From Amylostereum areolatum (Eukaryota > Basidiomycota > Agaricomycetes > Russulales > Stereaceae), in NCBI GenBank assembly GCA_012932865.1, contig SAXG01000014.1, positions 124,001-188,000 on the forward strand: a DNA stretch of 64,000 bases, given 5' to 3'. Position 1 is the first letter of the stretch; every line of letters begins with the position of its first letter. Under the pieces are notes generated by a model. The model did not search any database. It was not told where the DNA came from and saw only the letters and a program-made list of their open reading frames with translations. Below, one piece after another: positions 41,827-54,372 of this stretch. The position numbers and the translations under genes are program-made.

Positions 41827-43915
41827 ATGACGGAGAATATGAAGGGCGACACGGACGGGCTGCTCATATTTGTGCGTATCTCGAATCAGCGAAGCGGAAG
41901 GTGGGCTCATCAGTGAACATGCACAGACGGGTCTTTTCGCGGCGATAGTCTCTGCGTTCATCATCGAATTCTACAAGACGCTCAACTCCGATCCAGGCGA
42001 TACCACTGTCACTCTCCTTTCCGACATCTCCTCCCAGATCTCGGCGGTCTCGAATGGCACCCAGGCGCCAAGGTCATCCTTGCCCGGATCCTTCCACGTA
42101 CCCCCTGCATCCGTTCGCATCAATTCGCTGTGGTTCATCAGCCTGTTTCTCAGCGTATACGTCGCGCTCGCGTCGACCCTCGTCCAGCAATGGTGCCGCC
42201 GCTACCTCCGCGCCGCACGTAGACGGGGTCCTCCACATAAACGCGGTCCTATCCACGTGGTTGTCTCCAAAGCAATGAAGAGGTTCCACATCAAACATGT
42301 TGTCGAGGTGATCGTCGCCTTGCTCCACATTTCCGTATTCCTATTCCTCGGCGGACTCTTGGATTTCCTGTTCATCATCAACCCGAGCGTCGCGCACGCG
42401 TTCATTCCCTTCATTGTGAGCGGAGGGTTCGTGTACTTTGGTCTTACCATACTTCCCTTCTTTTCCCCCTCGTCGCCGTACGACACCCCTCTTACCCATC
42501 TGGTCCGTGTCTTCATCGCTGTTTTTTACACGGTGCTGTCCGTGGCGCTGTTTACCGCGCAGCATGTCAAAGCAGCTGCTATGCGATGGTCTTCCGACTT
42601 CGCGATGCCCCAAACCTCCCCATCCATCCTTGCACAATGGGCATCTCATGCACGGCAAACCGTACCTCGCCTTTATCGTACACGGAAGCGCGTCTTGGAG
42701 GACCTCGGACGCGTGCCTTCCCAACAGAGTGCCGAGTACGCGCTCCGCATCACCCTCAAGGCTCTCGATGAGGAGTGGGAAACGGAAGAGTTCCTCGCCA
42801 GTCTCCCCGGGTTTTTCGACAGTGCCTTCGTAGGGGACGGCGTGGCGCCGGATCTGGTCGTGTACTTGATCCAACACCAGTCCCTCGTGGATCGCATGCA
42901 CAACCTCATATGGACCTGTCTTCCGTGGCGTGGCTCCTCTCAGCTTTCGGAGGCAAGGACAGTTCGTCGGATCCAGGCCATCCTCGGCACATTGCAGGAC
43001 GGACTCGCCCGCATCATGAGATCACCGATAGCGCTCGATCGCCTCCTCGCCATGGACGAGGAGCTTCAAGCCGGTGTTTTTCTCTCAGAGATCGTCGACA
43101 CCGCCAGGATGATCTCCAACCGCCCCGGTACGGATCCCTACCCGGCGCTGACGGCCACATGCGCGCTCGCCCAGCTTCGAGACACGATGATGCGAGGGAT
43201 GCCGCACCACGACGATGCGAATGTGTCGCCCAACTATCCAGCCAGCGTCGGCGAATCCTTCCTGTTCAAACTTCTCAAGAATATGACTTTGGACGACCAC
43301 CGGCCTGGAAGGATCTATTTCGACCCCTTGGACCCCCGCCTTCGATGGACGACCAGCACGAATAACGAGGCGTTCGCGCCCATCCTAGGCCATGGCGGGA
43401 GGTATGCAGAGGTGACAATGCGACGCGGCGGATACCTGGACAACCTCAACTGCTTCATCCGCAGAATATGGCCCGTCGTTCGCCGTCCAGATCCCGTCCC
43501 TCAAGAGCATTTCGATAGCATCCTCTGGACCCTGCGCGTCCTCTGCCGCTCCGTCCGTTCCGCATATGGCGAAGAGCACGGTGTCCTGTGGCAAGACGGC
43601 GTAGACCACTTCACCTCACTCTGGACGGGTATCGTCGGGAAGCGGGACTCTCGAAACCGATCTCGCAATGGCGACAACGAAGGCCCTTCGGAAAACGCTC
43701 TGCAAGGCAATTTCTTCGACGAATTGCAGGAGGTCGCCGTCCTTTTCCTCCCTCTCGCCACCCTCCGTGTAAGCAGGGCCCTTTCCGATCCCACAAGCTC
43801 TGGTGTAGGGGATCCTGAGCGGGAGGTTCGCGAAAGTGGTCTGGAGACGCACGAACACAGTGGAACTACGAACCAGGATGGTTATCCTCTACAGAGATCA
43901 GAAGCTACAGGGTAA
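41827..43915 (+). CDS. DUF6535-family membrane protein
   Basis: Exons 41827-41871 (5' end uncertain) and 41927-43915, intron 55 nt (GTGCGT..CACAG). From the in-frame ATG at 41827 the product is 677 aa. The DUF6535 domain is at the N terminus (GDTDGLLIFTGLFAAIVSAFIIEFYKTL) with membrane segments near residues ~16-34, ~85-110, ~155-205 (two) and ~220-240. The C-terminal ~400 residues are soluble, with PYPALTATCALAQLRD and RRGGYLDNLNCF. The function of the family is unknown; it is common in Agaricomycetes. Intact in this reading. A decapitated paralogue is at 23677-24989, on the other side of the KDZ element. Confidence 0.75.
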
Positions 43916-45735
43916 GGCTGGACGCGGTTATATTTGATAGAGCGTGGAGAGCAGGTTGGCTCGTCGAGGACGCCGCGCGACCGTGGAACATCATTCTACG
44001 TACTCTTGAGAAGACGTGGATGTGGAGGTGGAACGTGAAGGTCTGTATGTATGTCATTGAGATGCAATGAGTATGCTTCAATTTACAGCTGTGAGTGCTG
44101 AGCGCTGAGGACATGATAACCTTCGAAGACCAACCGTCTTGGTCGTGGGTACACCAGCCTGTGGATTCCAGACGACGTAAAAGGGCCCGGCGGTGTGTAG
44201 CTGGAGAATACCCATGGTGTTTCTATGCCAGAATACACCATCTTTTGGATGCGGGGGTGGATAAAGGTAGCGCTGAGTCGCCGCTGACAGGGAAGTCGGC
44301 GGAGGAACGCGTCACCTCTCCTTTGCGTCTCTTTCTACAACCGCCACCACTGCGTCCACCATGCTACGTCCTCCCTCCATCCCGTATCTCAGCTTCATTG
44401 ACCATCGATGAAAGTTCTAATATACAGCCAGGTAAGTAATTCCTGTTATCAGACCAACTATTTTCACAAAGATGCGACCTCTGTGTAGTAGCTGCTCTTA
44501 TGACGACGAGCGAGAACTCGGAAACGTTGCTCTCCTACGTTGAATCTATCCGGTGAGGTCAAAAGAAAACTAAGCATGCGCTTCCCCGTGGGATATGATT
44601 CGCTCCGAAAATGCGTGCTTTGAAGGCGGTTTCGTGAGGAGGGGCAGCAGATGGCTGATGACGAGCGGAGCGCGAAAGACCAAAGTCCACAGAAGACCTC
44701 GAGGTATGCTTTACATTTCGAACCTCTTTCAAGCGCACATACTTCCCCATCTTCCGCCGCTCCCCATCACGCTACGTCCCCAAAAGTTGTTTTTGTGCAC
44801 ATCCGTCGAACGTCACTCGTCCGACTCAACGCGCTAACCCTAACCCTAGAGTACTCTACAGCCTGCGTCGTATCTGAGTCTAGGAAATTTAACTTGTCGT
44901 CCATAACTTGACCCTTAACTTGGGTTGTTTCTCACGCTCATTCGACCGACGTTAACTTCGTTTGCCTTGGTCTTCCTGCGCGATAACTTCAATTACCTTG
45001 GCTCTTCCATGGCTTTCCTTCACCCGTGTTCTCGTATGTGGCTCGCCTGTAGGACCTCCTAGGATCTTGCCATGCATAAGTAAGGGTCTCTCCTGATGGG
45101 TTCAAGATCATGGAGGTCATCGCGTGTTCTCCTGGATGCGAGACTGGCGGTGGGTGGGAGAGGCTCTTGTGACATAGTAGGTGAGTGTATCAAGTTCAAG
45201 TAGCTTCTAATGGCTAACATAATTGTTCATTTCGCGCATTGAGCACGTTGGGACGGTGTGACGGTGTCTAACGCGAAACTCGTGGGGAACTACCCTCGTC
45301 CGGACGTTTGTCTCCTCCCTGCAGCCCATCCGGAGTGCTTCCCACGCGCGCACAATGACACAAGAATGCAATAACTCTGCAATCACGAGGGGAGATGGTG
45401 TGTGATCAGCGGGCGGGCAACACAGGACTACAAAGGGCAAAAAGGCGAGTACGCCACTCGTTCAAAATCACATCGATGTACTTATCATCATCCCGGTGTT
45501 ACTGGTCACCCTTTCCCTCTGTCCCAACGATCCTCTGCGCGGGGGGACCTGCTCAGAAGGAAACTGTCAGTTACCCGGCCTTGACGACGACGACGACGAC
45601 GCACATACGCGCTGTAGCCCCATCTCTAGCCGGCGGGCTGGACAACACCCTCCGCACCGCATCACTAACACGATGGAAATCGGAGAGTGTGGGGACAGAG
45701 GAGACACCGCCCGGAACAAACATGGTGAGTGCACC
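43916..45735. other. Intergenic region with TAACTTG cluster and telomere-like repeat
   Basis: No confident gene. CTAACCCTAACCCTAG at 44834-44849 is a short telomere-like stretch. From about 44889 to 45000 TAACTTG recurs several times, the reverse complement of the CAAGTTA arrays at 53.7 and 61.1 kb. A (GAC)6 run lies at about 45585. An open frame from ATG 45395 to ATG|GTGAGT at about 45723 might be an exon; it is cut off by the retrotransposon at 45736. Confidence 0.4.
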
Positions 45736-46155
45736 TGTCACGGATCGCTCCATTTCTCTCTTCGTTTGCAGACCTCGTACACGCGATGTGTCACGGCACA
45801 TGACTTTCCCTTGCATCACATGCTTCAATGACGTCATTGCCCGGACTTCCGAGCGGGATTCCGCATCCTTATCTATGACATCACTGCTCCGGACCTTCGT
45901 CCTCCGCCCCATGACTCCTTTCCTATTGTTCCCCCCGCTCGCACCACTATCGCATCGCATCGCACCATCGTTCCCACTTGTATATAAGGACAGTGTTTCT
46001 CTTCCCTTTTCCCTAGACTGTCCATCTCGTCATACGGTACTGTAGCGCACGTTGCACTACCCTAGACCTCGGCACTCTCGAATCTATTTTCTTCTCGCTC
46101 CTCCCATCGTCGCGACTTAGGCGGTTCATCGGTCTCATAAACTGCGTTTCTGACA
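45736..46155 (+). repeat. 5' LTR, copy 2
   Basis: 420 bp, TGTCACGG..TTCTGACA; TATATAAG box at about 45981. The 11-nt primer segment TAGACTGTCCA is at 46014-46024 and its complement, the primer-binding site, at 46158-46168. Confidence 0.93.
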
Positions 46156-47363
46156 CCTGGACAGTCTACCCCTACGCCTACCTCGCACCCCTCTCTCCAT
46201 CTACCTCTGCCGTCTCTACGACGTTAAAAACTCTCACCACGGACCTCCCGAACACACCGGTCTTCCTCCCGTTCAACGGAAAGCCGATCACCCCCTGCGA
46301 CGACGCACCACTCCCCTACCCTTGGTCCGACGCCGTCACTGTCAACTGCCTCGTCCCCGTACAGAACCTCTGCAAGAAAGATCCCTGGACCGCGCACGGC
46401 CTCAACTTCCGCATCTTCGAGTGGAGGTGGCACAAGGATCACGGTACTGTCGTCCTCGCCCTATACGTCCGGATCACTACGTGCATCAACGTAGATCTCG
46501 AACGCCTTGAATTCACCCTCCACGCCCCCACCTACCACACATACCTCATCCAAGACGCCCCCAACCCGATCCTCCAAACCAGTTTCACCTCCGTCTCCCA
46601 GTTTAACCGCCGGACCCCCGAATCCACCCCGCCACCAGTCCTCCGTCCCACCATCAAGGGTAAGACCCTTCGTCGCCGCCACCACGAACATAAGATCCGC
46701 CAGGCAGTAAAAGCCGGCTACCTCACCAAGAAACTCCTCGGCCGTCGCCCCATCGCGGCGGACTTCTTCTAGACCATCATCACGTCCTCCACAGCCCCTC
46801 GTCCCCCCACCCCGAACCTTCCCCCAGGCGTCTTTCGAGACTACTGTCCCGAAGAATACTATATCCTCACCTCGCAGCAGACTAAGGAATCCGTACGTTG
46901 GCTGCACGACGAACCAAACCGGCAACGTCGAGACTGGTACTTCGACGACCGCGACGAACAACCCTACGTCGAAGAATCGGATTTTGCCACCGCTGCGGAC
47001 GTTCTACAGCGCTTCCTGAACCCCCCTCCAACCAACTCGCCCCCACCCCGTCGACGTACTGTAATCGAAGTCCCAGAAGGGATCAACCACAACGACACAA
47101 CTGGGAAGTGGTACGCCTATAGACGGAACAAGAACGGAACCCCAGGACGATCAGTAGTTGAGTGGCAGCCCACTTCGTTCAGTCCCGTCCAAGATCACTG
47201 GTCGTGGCATCATAACCAGCAATTCCTCACCCCCGCCGACTTCCTTGTCGCAAAACAAGTTGAGGACGAAGTTGAAGAAGCAGAAGAACGCCGACGAGAA
47301 ACCCTACGCCGCCTTGATCAAGAACTCGCCCAATCCCTCACCGTCCCCCTCCCCTTCGACAAG
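46017..47363 (+). other. ATG-free leader, copy 2
   Basis: As in copy 1: no ATG from the predicted start (46014) to Gag (47364), the Gag frame open apart from one TAG (46770-46772). Compared with copy 1, the part between TAG and Gag shows three silent changes and one replacement. Confidence 0.7.
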
Positions 47364-48389
47364 ATGTCCGACGCCGAATCCAAACCTGCCGTCTCCAAGC
47401 GAGAGATCGGCCCCAAGCCAAAGCCATTCAAAGGCGATAGACGCGACACCCTCCGGTTCTCCCTCGAGCTCCGCATGTTCCTGCGCGTTAACAAGGATGT
47501 TTATGCCACAGATGACGCCAAGATGATGCTTCTCCTCAGCCTGATGGAGGACGACACGGCGAAAGCCTGGGCCACGCATCGCCGCATGGAACTCTTCGCC
47601 GACGAAGACGAGAAGGAAGACGCCGACACCCTCGACCCCACGCCCCCAACACTCCACTATAGCTCCTACAAAGAGCTCTTCGAGAGGTTTGGCAAAGACT
47701 TCGTGCCCGTCGATCCGAAGATAGAAGCTCAGCGTAAGATCAACGAACTCGCAATGACCACCCGGGACGTCACTGACTTTATCACCGAGTTTGAGATGCT
47801 GGCAACCATGTCAGCGTACGACGACGAGGCGCTAATCCACTTTTTCAAGAAGGGACTTCAGCGTGACCTCGGCAAGCAGGTGGCCCGGTCGTACCCATTC
47901 CCCACCAAGCTCGCGGAGTGGAAGGAGCGCGCCCGCCGCATCAACCACCAGTGGCTCGAAGAGAACCCGGAGAGGAAGAGCAGTCAGTCCAAGGGGGCTG
48001 TCGCGCTCACCTCAAACGGTTCGACCAACGACTCCTCGTCGCGCCGAGTCGGCGCCTTCACCAACACCTCGACCCGCCCTGCAAAGCTGACGGACGACGA
48101 GCGCGCAAAAATGATGCGCGAAGGCAAGTGCTTCATGTGTCGACAAGCCGGTCACGTCTCTCGCGACTGCCCCAACCGCGACTCGAGCGTGCGACGGGTG
48201 GGCGCAGTAGAGACTGGGTCCAAGGCCCCTCCCCTGCCGACGAACACGGCTCCGTCCACTGCGAAAGCAGCTCCCGACCCATCCAAAACCATCGCGGCGA
48301 TCACTCGCCAGCTGAAGGATCTGGACGCGGAAGGCAAGGAGCAGGCAGTAGCGCTGTTGAAGGACATCCTGGAATCGCAGGATTTTTGA
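47364..48389 (+). CDS. gag: Gag, copy 2
   Basis: 341 aa, nearly identical to copy 1 with a handful of replacements (for example Glu to Asp, Asn to Ser and Leu to Ser). The zinc knuckle CFMCRQAGHVSRDC is kept. It ends at the same GAT TTT TGA, with Pol in the -1 frame. Confidence 0.9.
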   Translation: MSDAESKPAVSKREIGPKPKPFKGDRRDTLRFSLELRMFLRVNKDVYATDDAKMMLLLSLMEDDTAKAWATHRRMELFADEDEKEDADTLDPTPPTLHYSSYKELFERFGKDFVPVDPKIEAQRKINELAMTTRDVTDFITEFEMLATMSAYDDEALIHFFKKGLQRDLGKQVARSYPFPTKLAEWKERARRINHQWLEENPERKSSQSKGAVALTSNGSTNDSSSRRVGAFTNTSTRPAKLTDDERAKMMREGKCFMCRQAGHVSRDCPNRDSSVRRVGAVETGSKAPPLPTNTAPSTAKAAPDPSKTIAAITRQLKDLDAEGKEQAVALLKDILESQDF

Positions 48390-50289
48390 AACGCCCCCCA
48401 GTCGCATCGTCTGGTGGAGGCAAAGGACTTTTGGTATCATCGTCGAATCGTTTCGCTGTATTATCATCCATGCATACCTGTGAGCAATCGTATCCCCCGT
48501 GTTTGTATCTGTCTACTGTCACCAAGAACAGGCAAACACCATCGATCACGCTCAAAGTCAAGCTGATCGGACGAGTTACCAAAAGAGAAATCGACGCAGA
48601 TGCGCTGCTTGATAGCGGCGCAGAAGGAATTATCCTGAACCGAAGCTTCGTTGAACGCAAGAAGCTCACCACAAGAAAACTAGAAAACCCGTTCCCCGTG
48701 CGTAATGTGGACGGCACCGAGAACATCATGGGCTGGGTACGCGACACAACGACCCAGCGGATCCGGATATACTCGCAAGATTCAAAGGCGTACCATGAGG
48801 AAGAAGCTGAGTTCTTCATCACCGACATCGGCGATCATGACATGATCCTTGGAACAGACTGGCTCGATGAGCACAATCCAACCATAGACTGGCAACGAGA
48901 CCGTGTTGACATGCTCCGCTGCCCTCCCTCATGCACTCTGTCCAAACCTCCTGTGACGAACCTCGCAACCAAGCCACGGAAACCATCATCGGTCCAATCA
49001 CAGCGTAAGGTTGAAGCGGGTAAAACCCCGAGGACACCTCTCGTCGTGGACGATCCCTTCCCAGAGCCGACATATGTGTCCTGGACCCCAGTCCCCACTT
49101 ATGTTATTCCTGCACGCAGAGTCAAAGGTGTTCGCGTCCGCACGGTCCATCGCTCCCCTCTACCCGCACGACTCTTCACTGAAGACGACGACGAGCGGCC
49201 CATGGTATTCCGAGACTGGGAGATCAATGGACTACGCCGCGCCGGAATCCTCCCTGAAACCGATGGTCCTAATCCAGACGCAATACCCATCCGCGCGGGC
49301 TTTACAAAAGCGCAGGAGCTTGCAGAGCATTCAAAAGAGAACGCACGCCCGCAAACCTTTGAAGACTTAGTCCCTCCGCCGTACCGCGACTTTGCGCCTG
49401 TATTCGACAAGAAAACCTCCGAGCGACTTCCTGACCGACGGCCATGGGACCATGCTATCGACATGAAAGACGGCTTTGAACCCAAACCGTGCAAGATCTA
49501 CCCCCTCTCACCTTCCGAGCAGATCGAACTCGACACCTTCCTCAACGACCACCTGAAGAAGGGCTATATCCGCCCTTCGAAGTCACCTCAGGCGAGTCCG
49601 TTCTTCTTTGTGAAGAAAAAGGATGGAAATCTGCGTCCCGTACAGGACTATCGAGAATTAAACAAGGGCACTGTCAAGAATGAATACCCCTTGCCACTGA
49701 TCTCTGAAATTGTCGACCGCCTCAAAGGTGCAAAGATCTTCTCCAAGATGGATGTTCGCTGGGGCTACAACAATGTCCGCATCAAGGAAGGCGACGAGTG
49801 GAAGGCTGCGTTCAAGATGAATCACGGTCTCTTCGAACCTACGGTGATGTTTTTCGGGCTTATGAACTCCCCTGCGACATTTCAGGCAATGATGAATGAA
49901 CTGTTCAAGGATCTCATCGACTCGGGCAAGGTCATCATCTACATGGACGACATCTTGGTGTTCACTCGCACCATGGACGAACACCGTGCCATAGTGCGGC
50001 AGGTTCTGCAGTGTTTGCAAGACAACGACCTCTTCCTCAAACCGGAGAAATGCGTCTTTGAACAAGACTCTGTCGAATACCTCGGACTCATCATCTCGCA
50101 CGACAAGATCGCTATGGACCCCGTCAAGGTAGCAGGTATTCAGGACTGGCCGACACCACGAACGGTCAAAGATGTGCAATCCTTCCTCGGCTTTGGCAAC
50201 TTCTACCGACGTTTCATCAAGGACTTCTCCAAGGTGGCACGGCCCCTATTTGATCTGACAAAGAAGGACTGCACATGGGACTGGTCGAC
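48386..50289 (+). pseudogene. pol: Pol N-terminal part, copy 2 (protease and RT)
   Basis: Protease DSGAEG and reverse transcriptase with YMDD, as in copy 1, then broken at 50289 by the solo LTR. The frame runs six codons into it (VMNAS, stop at 50306-50308). Truncation falls before RNase H. Confidence 0.88.
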
Positions 50290-50760
50290 TGTCATGAACG
50301 CCTCCTAAATATATACATCGGACCTTACTTTACTATAGCTTACCATCGGACTTCGCATCGGCTTTGCCTCGCGTCCGGCCCTTCGGGCATACCGGACTTC
50401 TCGGCTTCCTCGGTCATGATCTAGACCATGGAGTCATACTTACCTTGCCTCATGTTGTGACCCACTTCGTACTCCGTGGTACCCACTTCGTAGTCCGTCC
50501 TGACCCACTCCTACTCCGGCTTCGTTTGTCCTTGTTTGGGCTCTTATCCTCATGTATATAAGGGCTCACTAATCTATGAGGAGAGGGTCATCTCGACCTT
50601 TTCTATTCTCCGGCTACCTGGGGGATCCTCCCTAAGTACTGCAGGGGAAGGTCCACACCTTCGTTATCACCCGCCCCCCTCGATCCTATCCTCGTCTCTC
50701 CTCGCCTTGTACCTCGTCGCGACGTCCTGAACCTGCATCGCAGGTAGACCGTTGCTGACA
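50290..50760 (+). mobile_element. Solo LTR of a different Gypsy family
   Basis: 471 bp, starting TGTCATGAAC and ending GCTGACA, with perfect 5-bp duplications TCGAC (50285-50289 and 50761-50765). It has a TATATAAG box at about 50555. Its sequence differs from the host element's LTR except for the TGTCA/TGACA ends. It was left by LTR-LTR recombination after a full insertion, or the insertion was always LTR only. Confidence 0.9.
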
Positions 50761-52953
50761 TCGACGGACTGCCAAACTGCGTTTGACGCACTGAAAGCTG
50801 CGTTTACTTCCTCCCCCGTCTTGGTCATGCCTGACCCAAAGAAGCCTTACCTCGTTGAAGTCGATGCCTCGGACTTTGCTACTGGAGGTATACTCTCGCA
50901 GAAAGGCGACGACGGTCACTGGCATCCAGTGGCGTATCTGTCCAAGGCCCTATCGGAACCGGAACGGAACTACGACATCTACGACAAGGAGCTGCTTGCG
51001 ATCATCCGTGCGCTTGAAGCCTGGCGCCACTACCTCGAAGGCGCCCCCGACACCGTCGAAATCTGGACAGATCACAAGAACCTGGAGCACTTCAAGACGG
51101 CACAGAAGCTGAGCCGCCGACAGGCACGTTGGGCTCTATTCCTCACTCGATTTGACTTCTCGCTCGTTCATAAACCAGGAATTTCCCACCGCCCGGATCC
51201 AATGTCTCGACGACCCGATCACAAGGATGGTGTTGAAAACGACAACAAGGAGCGCGTCTTGCTTGACCCCAAGTACTTCCAAGTACGCGCAACAAGGCCA
51301 GGAGCAGTAACCTCCCTCGGTGATGTCGAACTCCGACGACGTATCCGCGACTGCAAAACCAAGGACATCGAGGTCGTTCAAGCCCTGGACGCCATCTTAC
51401 GAAACGGACCACGTACACTTGTCAAGAACCTTCAAGAGTGGAACTACGAAGAAGGCCTGGTCCTGTTTAGAGGAAAGGTATATGTCCCTGCAGACGACGA
51501 GTTGCGACGCGACATTGTCAAAATGTACCATGAATCGCCCCTGGCTGGACACCCCGGTCGCTTCAAGACTTACGAGCTTGTGAGTCGTGAATATTGGTGG
51601 CCTGGCATGTCTGTCTTTGTCCGCGACTTTGTAACAGGGTGCGCAACCTGCCAGTCGACGAAGACACAGAGCAGCCGACCCCACGTCGACATGATCCCAA
51701 ACGAAGTACCCGATCGACCATTTGGCATCATCTCCACTGACTTCATCGTCGAACTCCCTGACTGCGAAGGCTATAACGCCGTCAATGTCGTGGTCGATCG
51801 CCTCACCAAGATGGTGGTTACCACCCCATGTACAACGAAGATCACCAGCGATGGCACGGCCGACATTCTCTTCGATAAGGTATACCGACACTACGGCTTA
51901 GCAGACAAGATCATCTCGGATCGTGGACCCCAATTTGCTGGACAGGTGATGCGTACACTCAACGAGAAGCTCGGGATCAAGTCCGCCCTCAGCACAGCGT
52001 ATCACCCACAGACAGACGGCCAAACCGAACGCGAGAACCAGAACCTCGAGCAGTTTCTGCGAGTATTCTGCAACTACCGTCAAGACAACTGGGTGAAGTG
52101 GTTGCCCTTCTTCGAGTTTTCTCACAACTCTCGCACCCATGCAGCGACTGGAAAGCCTCCCTTTGAAGTCCTCTATGGCTTCCTCCCCAAGATGTACCCA
52201 TCCGTAAACCCGTCCTCAAAGGTCCCTGCAGTTGAAGAACGCCTCCGTCAACTTGAAGAAGTCCGACAAGAGATCAAAGCCAGCCTTGCCCTCGCATCGG
52301 ACTTAATGAAGCACTACAATGGTGACACGATCAGCAAATCGACACTGTTCGCCATTGGAGACAAGGTCTGGCTCGAAGGCAAAAACCTGAAGACGACGAG
52401 GCCGAAAGCTAAGCTTGCTGCCAAACGATTTGGACCCTTCGAGATCGTTGACGTCATTAGCCCAGTGAACTACCGCCTGAAGCTGCCGAAGACGTGGAGA
52501 ATCCACCCAGTCTTCCATGCTTCGCTGCTCACCGCGTACAAGGAGACAACAGCACATGGTCCAAACTATGAACAACCACCGCCTGACCTCGTTGATGACG
52601 AAGAAGAATATGACGTTGAAGACATCATCGACTCGAAGCCGACCCGCAACAAGAAAGGCATACAATACCTCGTCAAGTGGGCAGGCTATCCTGACTCCGA
52701 GAATACCTGGCTCCCTCGCTCCTCGCTCTCAAAGGTCACCGACATGATCGACGCCTTCCACAAACGCCATCCAAATGCGCCCCGCCCTGTGCGTTCCCTC
52801 GGCATCTCCTTTGACGATTTTCTCGCATCTACCCTTGCAGATGACATCGCGCCCCAGGCGAAAGCGCGTCTTAAAGGGGGGGTAATGTCACGGATCGCTC
52901 CATTTCTCTCTTCGTTTGCAGACCTCGTACACGCGACGTGTCACGGCACATGA
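50761..52953 (+). pseudogene. pol: Pol C-terminal part, copy 2 (RNase H, integrase, chromodomain)
   Basis: Resumes in frame after the duplicated TCGAC: RNase H (EVDASDFATGG), integrase zinc finger and D-D-35-E core, chromodomain (YLVKWAGYPDSENTWLP). No further stops. It lacks its own start. Confidence 0.88.
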
Positions 52954-53305
52954 CTTTCCCTTGCATCACATGCTTCAATGACGTCATTGCCCGGACTTCC
53001 GAGCGGGATTCCGCATCCTTATCTATGACATCACTGCTCCGGACCTTCGTCCTCCGCCCCATGACTCCTTTCCTATTGTTCCCCCCGCTCGCACCACTAT
53101 TGCATCGCATCGCACCATCGTTCCCACTTGTATATAAGGACAGTGTTTCTCTTCCCTTTTCCCTAGACTGTCCATCTCGTCATACGGTACTGTAGCGCAC
53201 GTTGCACTACCCTAGACCTCGGCACTCTCGAATCTATTTTCTTCTCGCTCCTCCCATCGTCGCGACTTAGGCGGTTCATCGGTCTCATAAACTGCGTTTC
53301 TGACA
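52886..53305 (+). repeat. 3' LTR, copy 2
   Basis: 420 bp, two substitutions relative to the 5' LTR of the same copy; preceded by the polypurine tract AAAGGGGGGG. Confidence 0.93.
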
Positions 53306-53310
53306 GCACC

Positions 53311-54372
53311 ATTCGTCCCATATTGAAACCAGTATGCTCACCTTCGCCCGCCAGGTAATCCATGTTTGTGGCCCACACAACACGTCATCAAGTCAAGTCC
53401 GATTGCGGTCTTTTCTGCGGTTGGGGGTATATGCAATCGATCGGATTCCAGAGACTCGGGTAAGGGTGGAAGGTTTGCGATGTGCGCGGCGCATACGAGT
53501 TGTTGGTGATGTTTCATATTCTGGTTTTCGTCATTTCAATGCACGCGTCGAGGTTCCCCTATCTTAGATGTCACTTAAATTGTACACTACGCTAGCTTGA
53601 TCAATGGGAGTGTGCGCGCATGAGTGCTCGTGGTGTCTGAACACAAGAAACTTGAGGGTACACCTAGTAACTTGGTTGCAGCGTGTAGGGACCCAAGTTA
53701 CCACCCAAGTTACCACCCAAGTTAGCCAAGTTACCACCCAAGTTAGCCAAGTTATTGCCCAAGTTAGTTAAGTTTGCACCCAAGCTCGCCAAGTTTTCCG
53801 AGAGCCAAGTTAATTCCAGGCGGTGGTGTGCGCGCGTGATGACTAAGCGAAGAGCGAACACTCTAAAACCTATCGGGGATGAACAAGAACAAGGCCGAGA
53901 ACTAATCTGAGAACGTAGGATGATGCAGATAGAGTATCTAATGGAGAATATGTCAAGTGCTAAGCGGTCTTTTGACTGAGGATGCCTTGGGTATATGTTT
54001 GAAGGGAAACATGGTGGTGTGCGGGCATGATGACTAAGCAAAGTGCGAACACCATGTCTAAACATTACGGGGACGAGCACCAATGAGGTTGAGAAGCAAG
54101 TGGACAGTGTGGAAAGTCAATCACAATATACTTGATGAATGTGAGACCAGAACTTAAGGAGGCTTTGTGACTGAGAATGACAATATCACCGATGCACTTT
54201 CTAACGGCCTTATCTGCAGTCTTAGTAGCTAGTATTCGAATCTTGACGCGTGCGACACAAGTTGAATCACTTACACAAGGTTACTATGATCAATTGTAGG
54301 TAGTAGTAAGCCGATATATGAGACAAGTAGAGGATTAAGTATATGGCAACTAAGGCTGAACACGACACTGCA
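53311..54372. other. Intergenic region with a CCAAGTTA minisatellite (53693-53815)
   Basis: At least seven copies of CCAAGTTA in imperfect units such as CCACCCAAGTTA and GCCAAGTTA. Just after copy 2, a frame of ~75 codons (53334-53567) is open after a CGCCAG acceptor and could be the continuation of an exon before the insertion. Otherwise no gene seen. Confidence 0.5.

Larger units (their letters stand above)
45736..53305 (+). mobile_element. Chromodomain Ty3/Gypsy retrotransposon, copy 2, with nested solo LTR
   Basis: 7,570 bp flanked by GCACC (45731-45735 and 53306-53310). The LTRs differ at two of 420 positions, fewer than in copy 1. The length excess over copy 1, 476 bp, is exactly a 471-bp solo LTR plus its 5-bp duplication inside pol. 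Leader, Gag and the flanking pol parts match copy 1 closely. Because pol is split, this copy should not be autonomous now. Confidence 0.95.

Noticed and set aside
50364..50730. Plus-strand ORFs within pol of copy 2
   Set aside because: They lie in the solo LTR and have no coding features.
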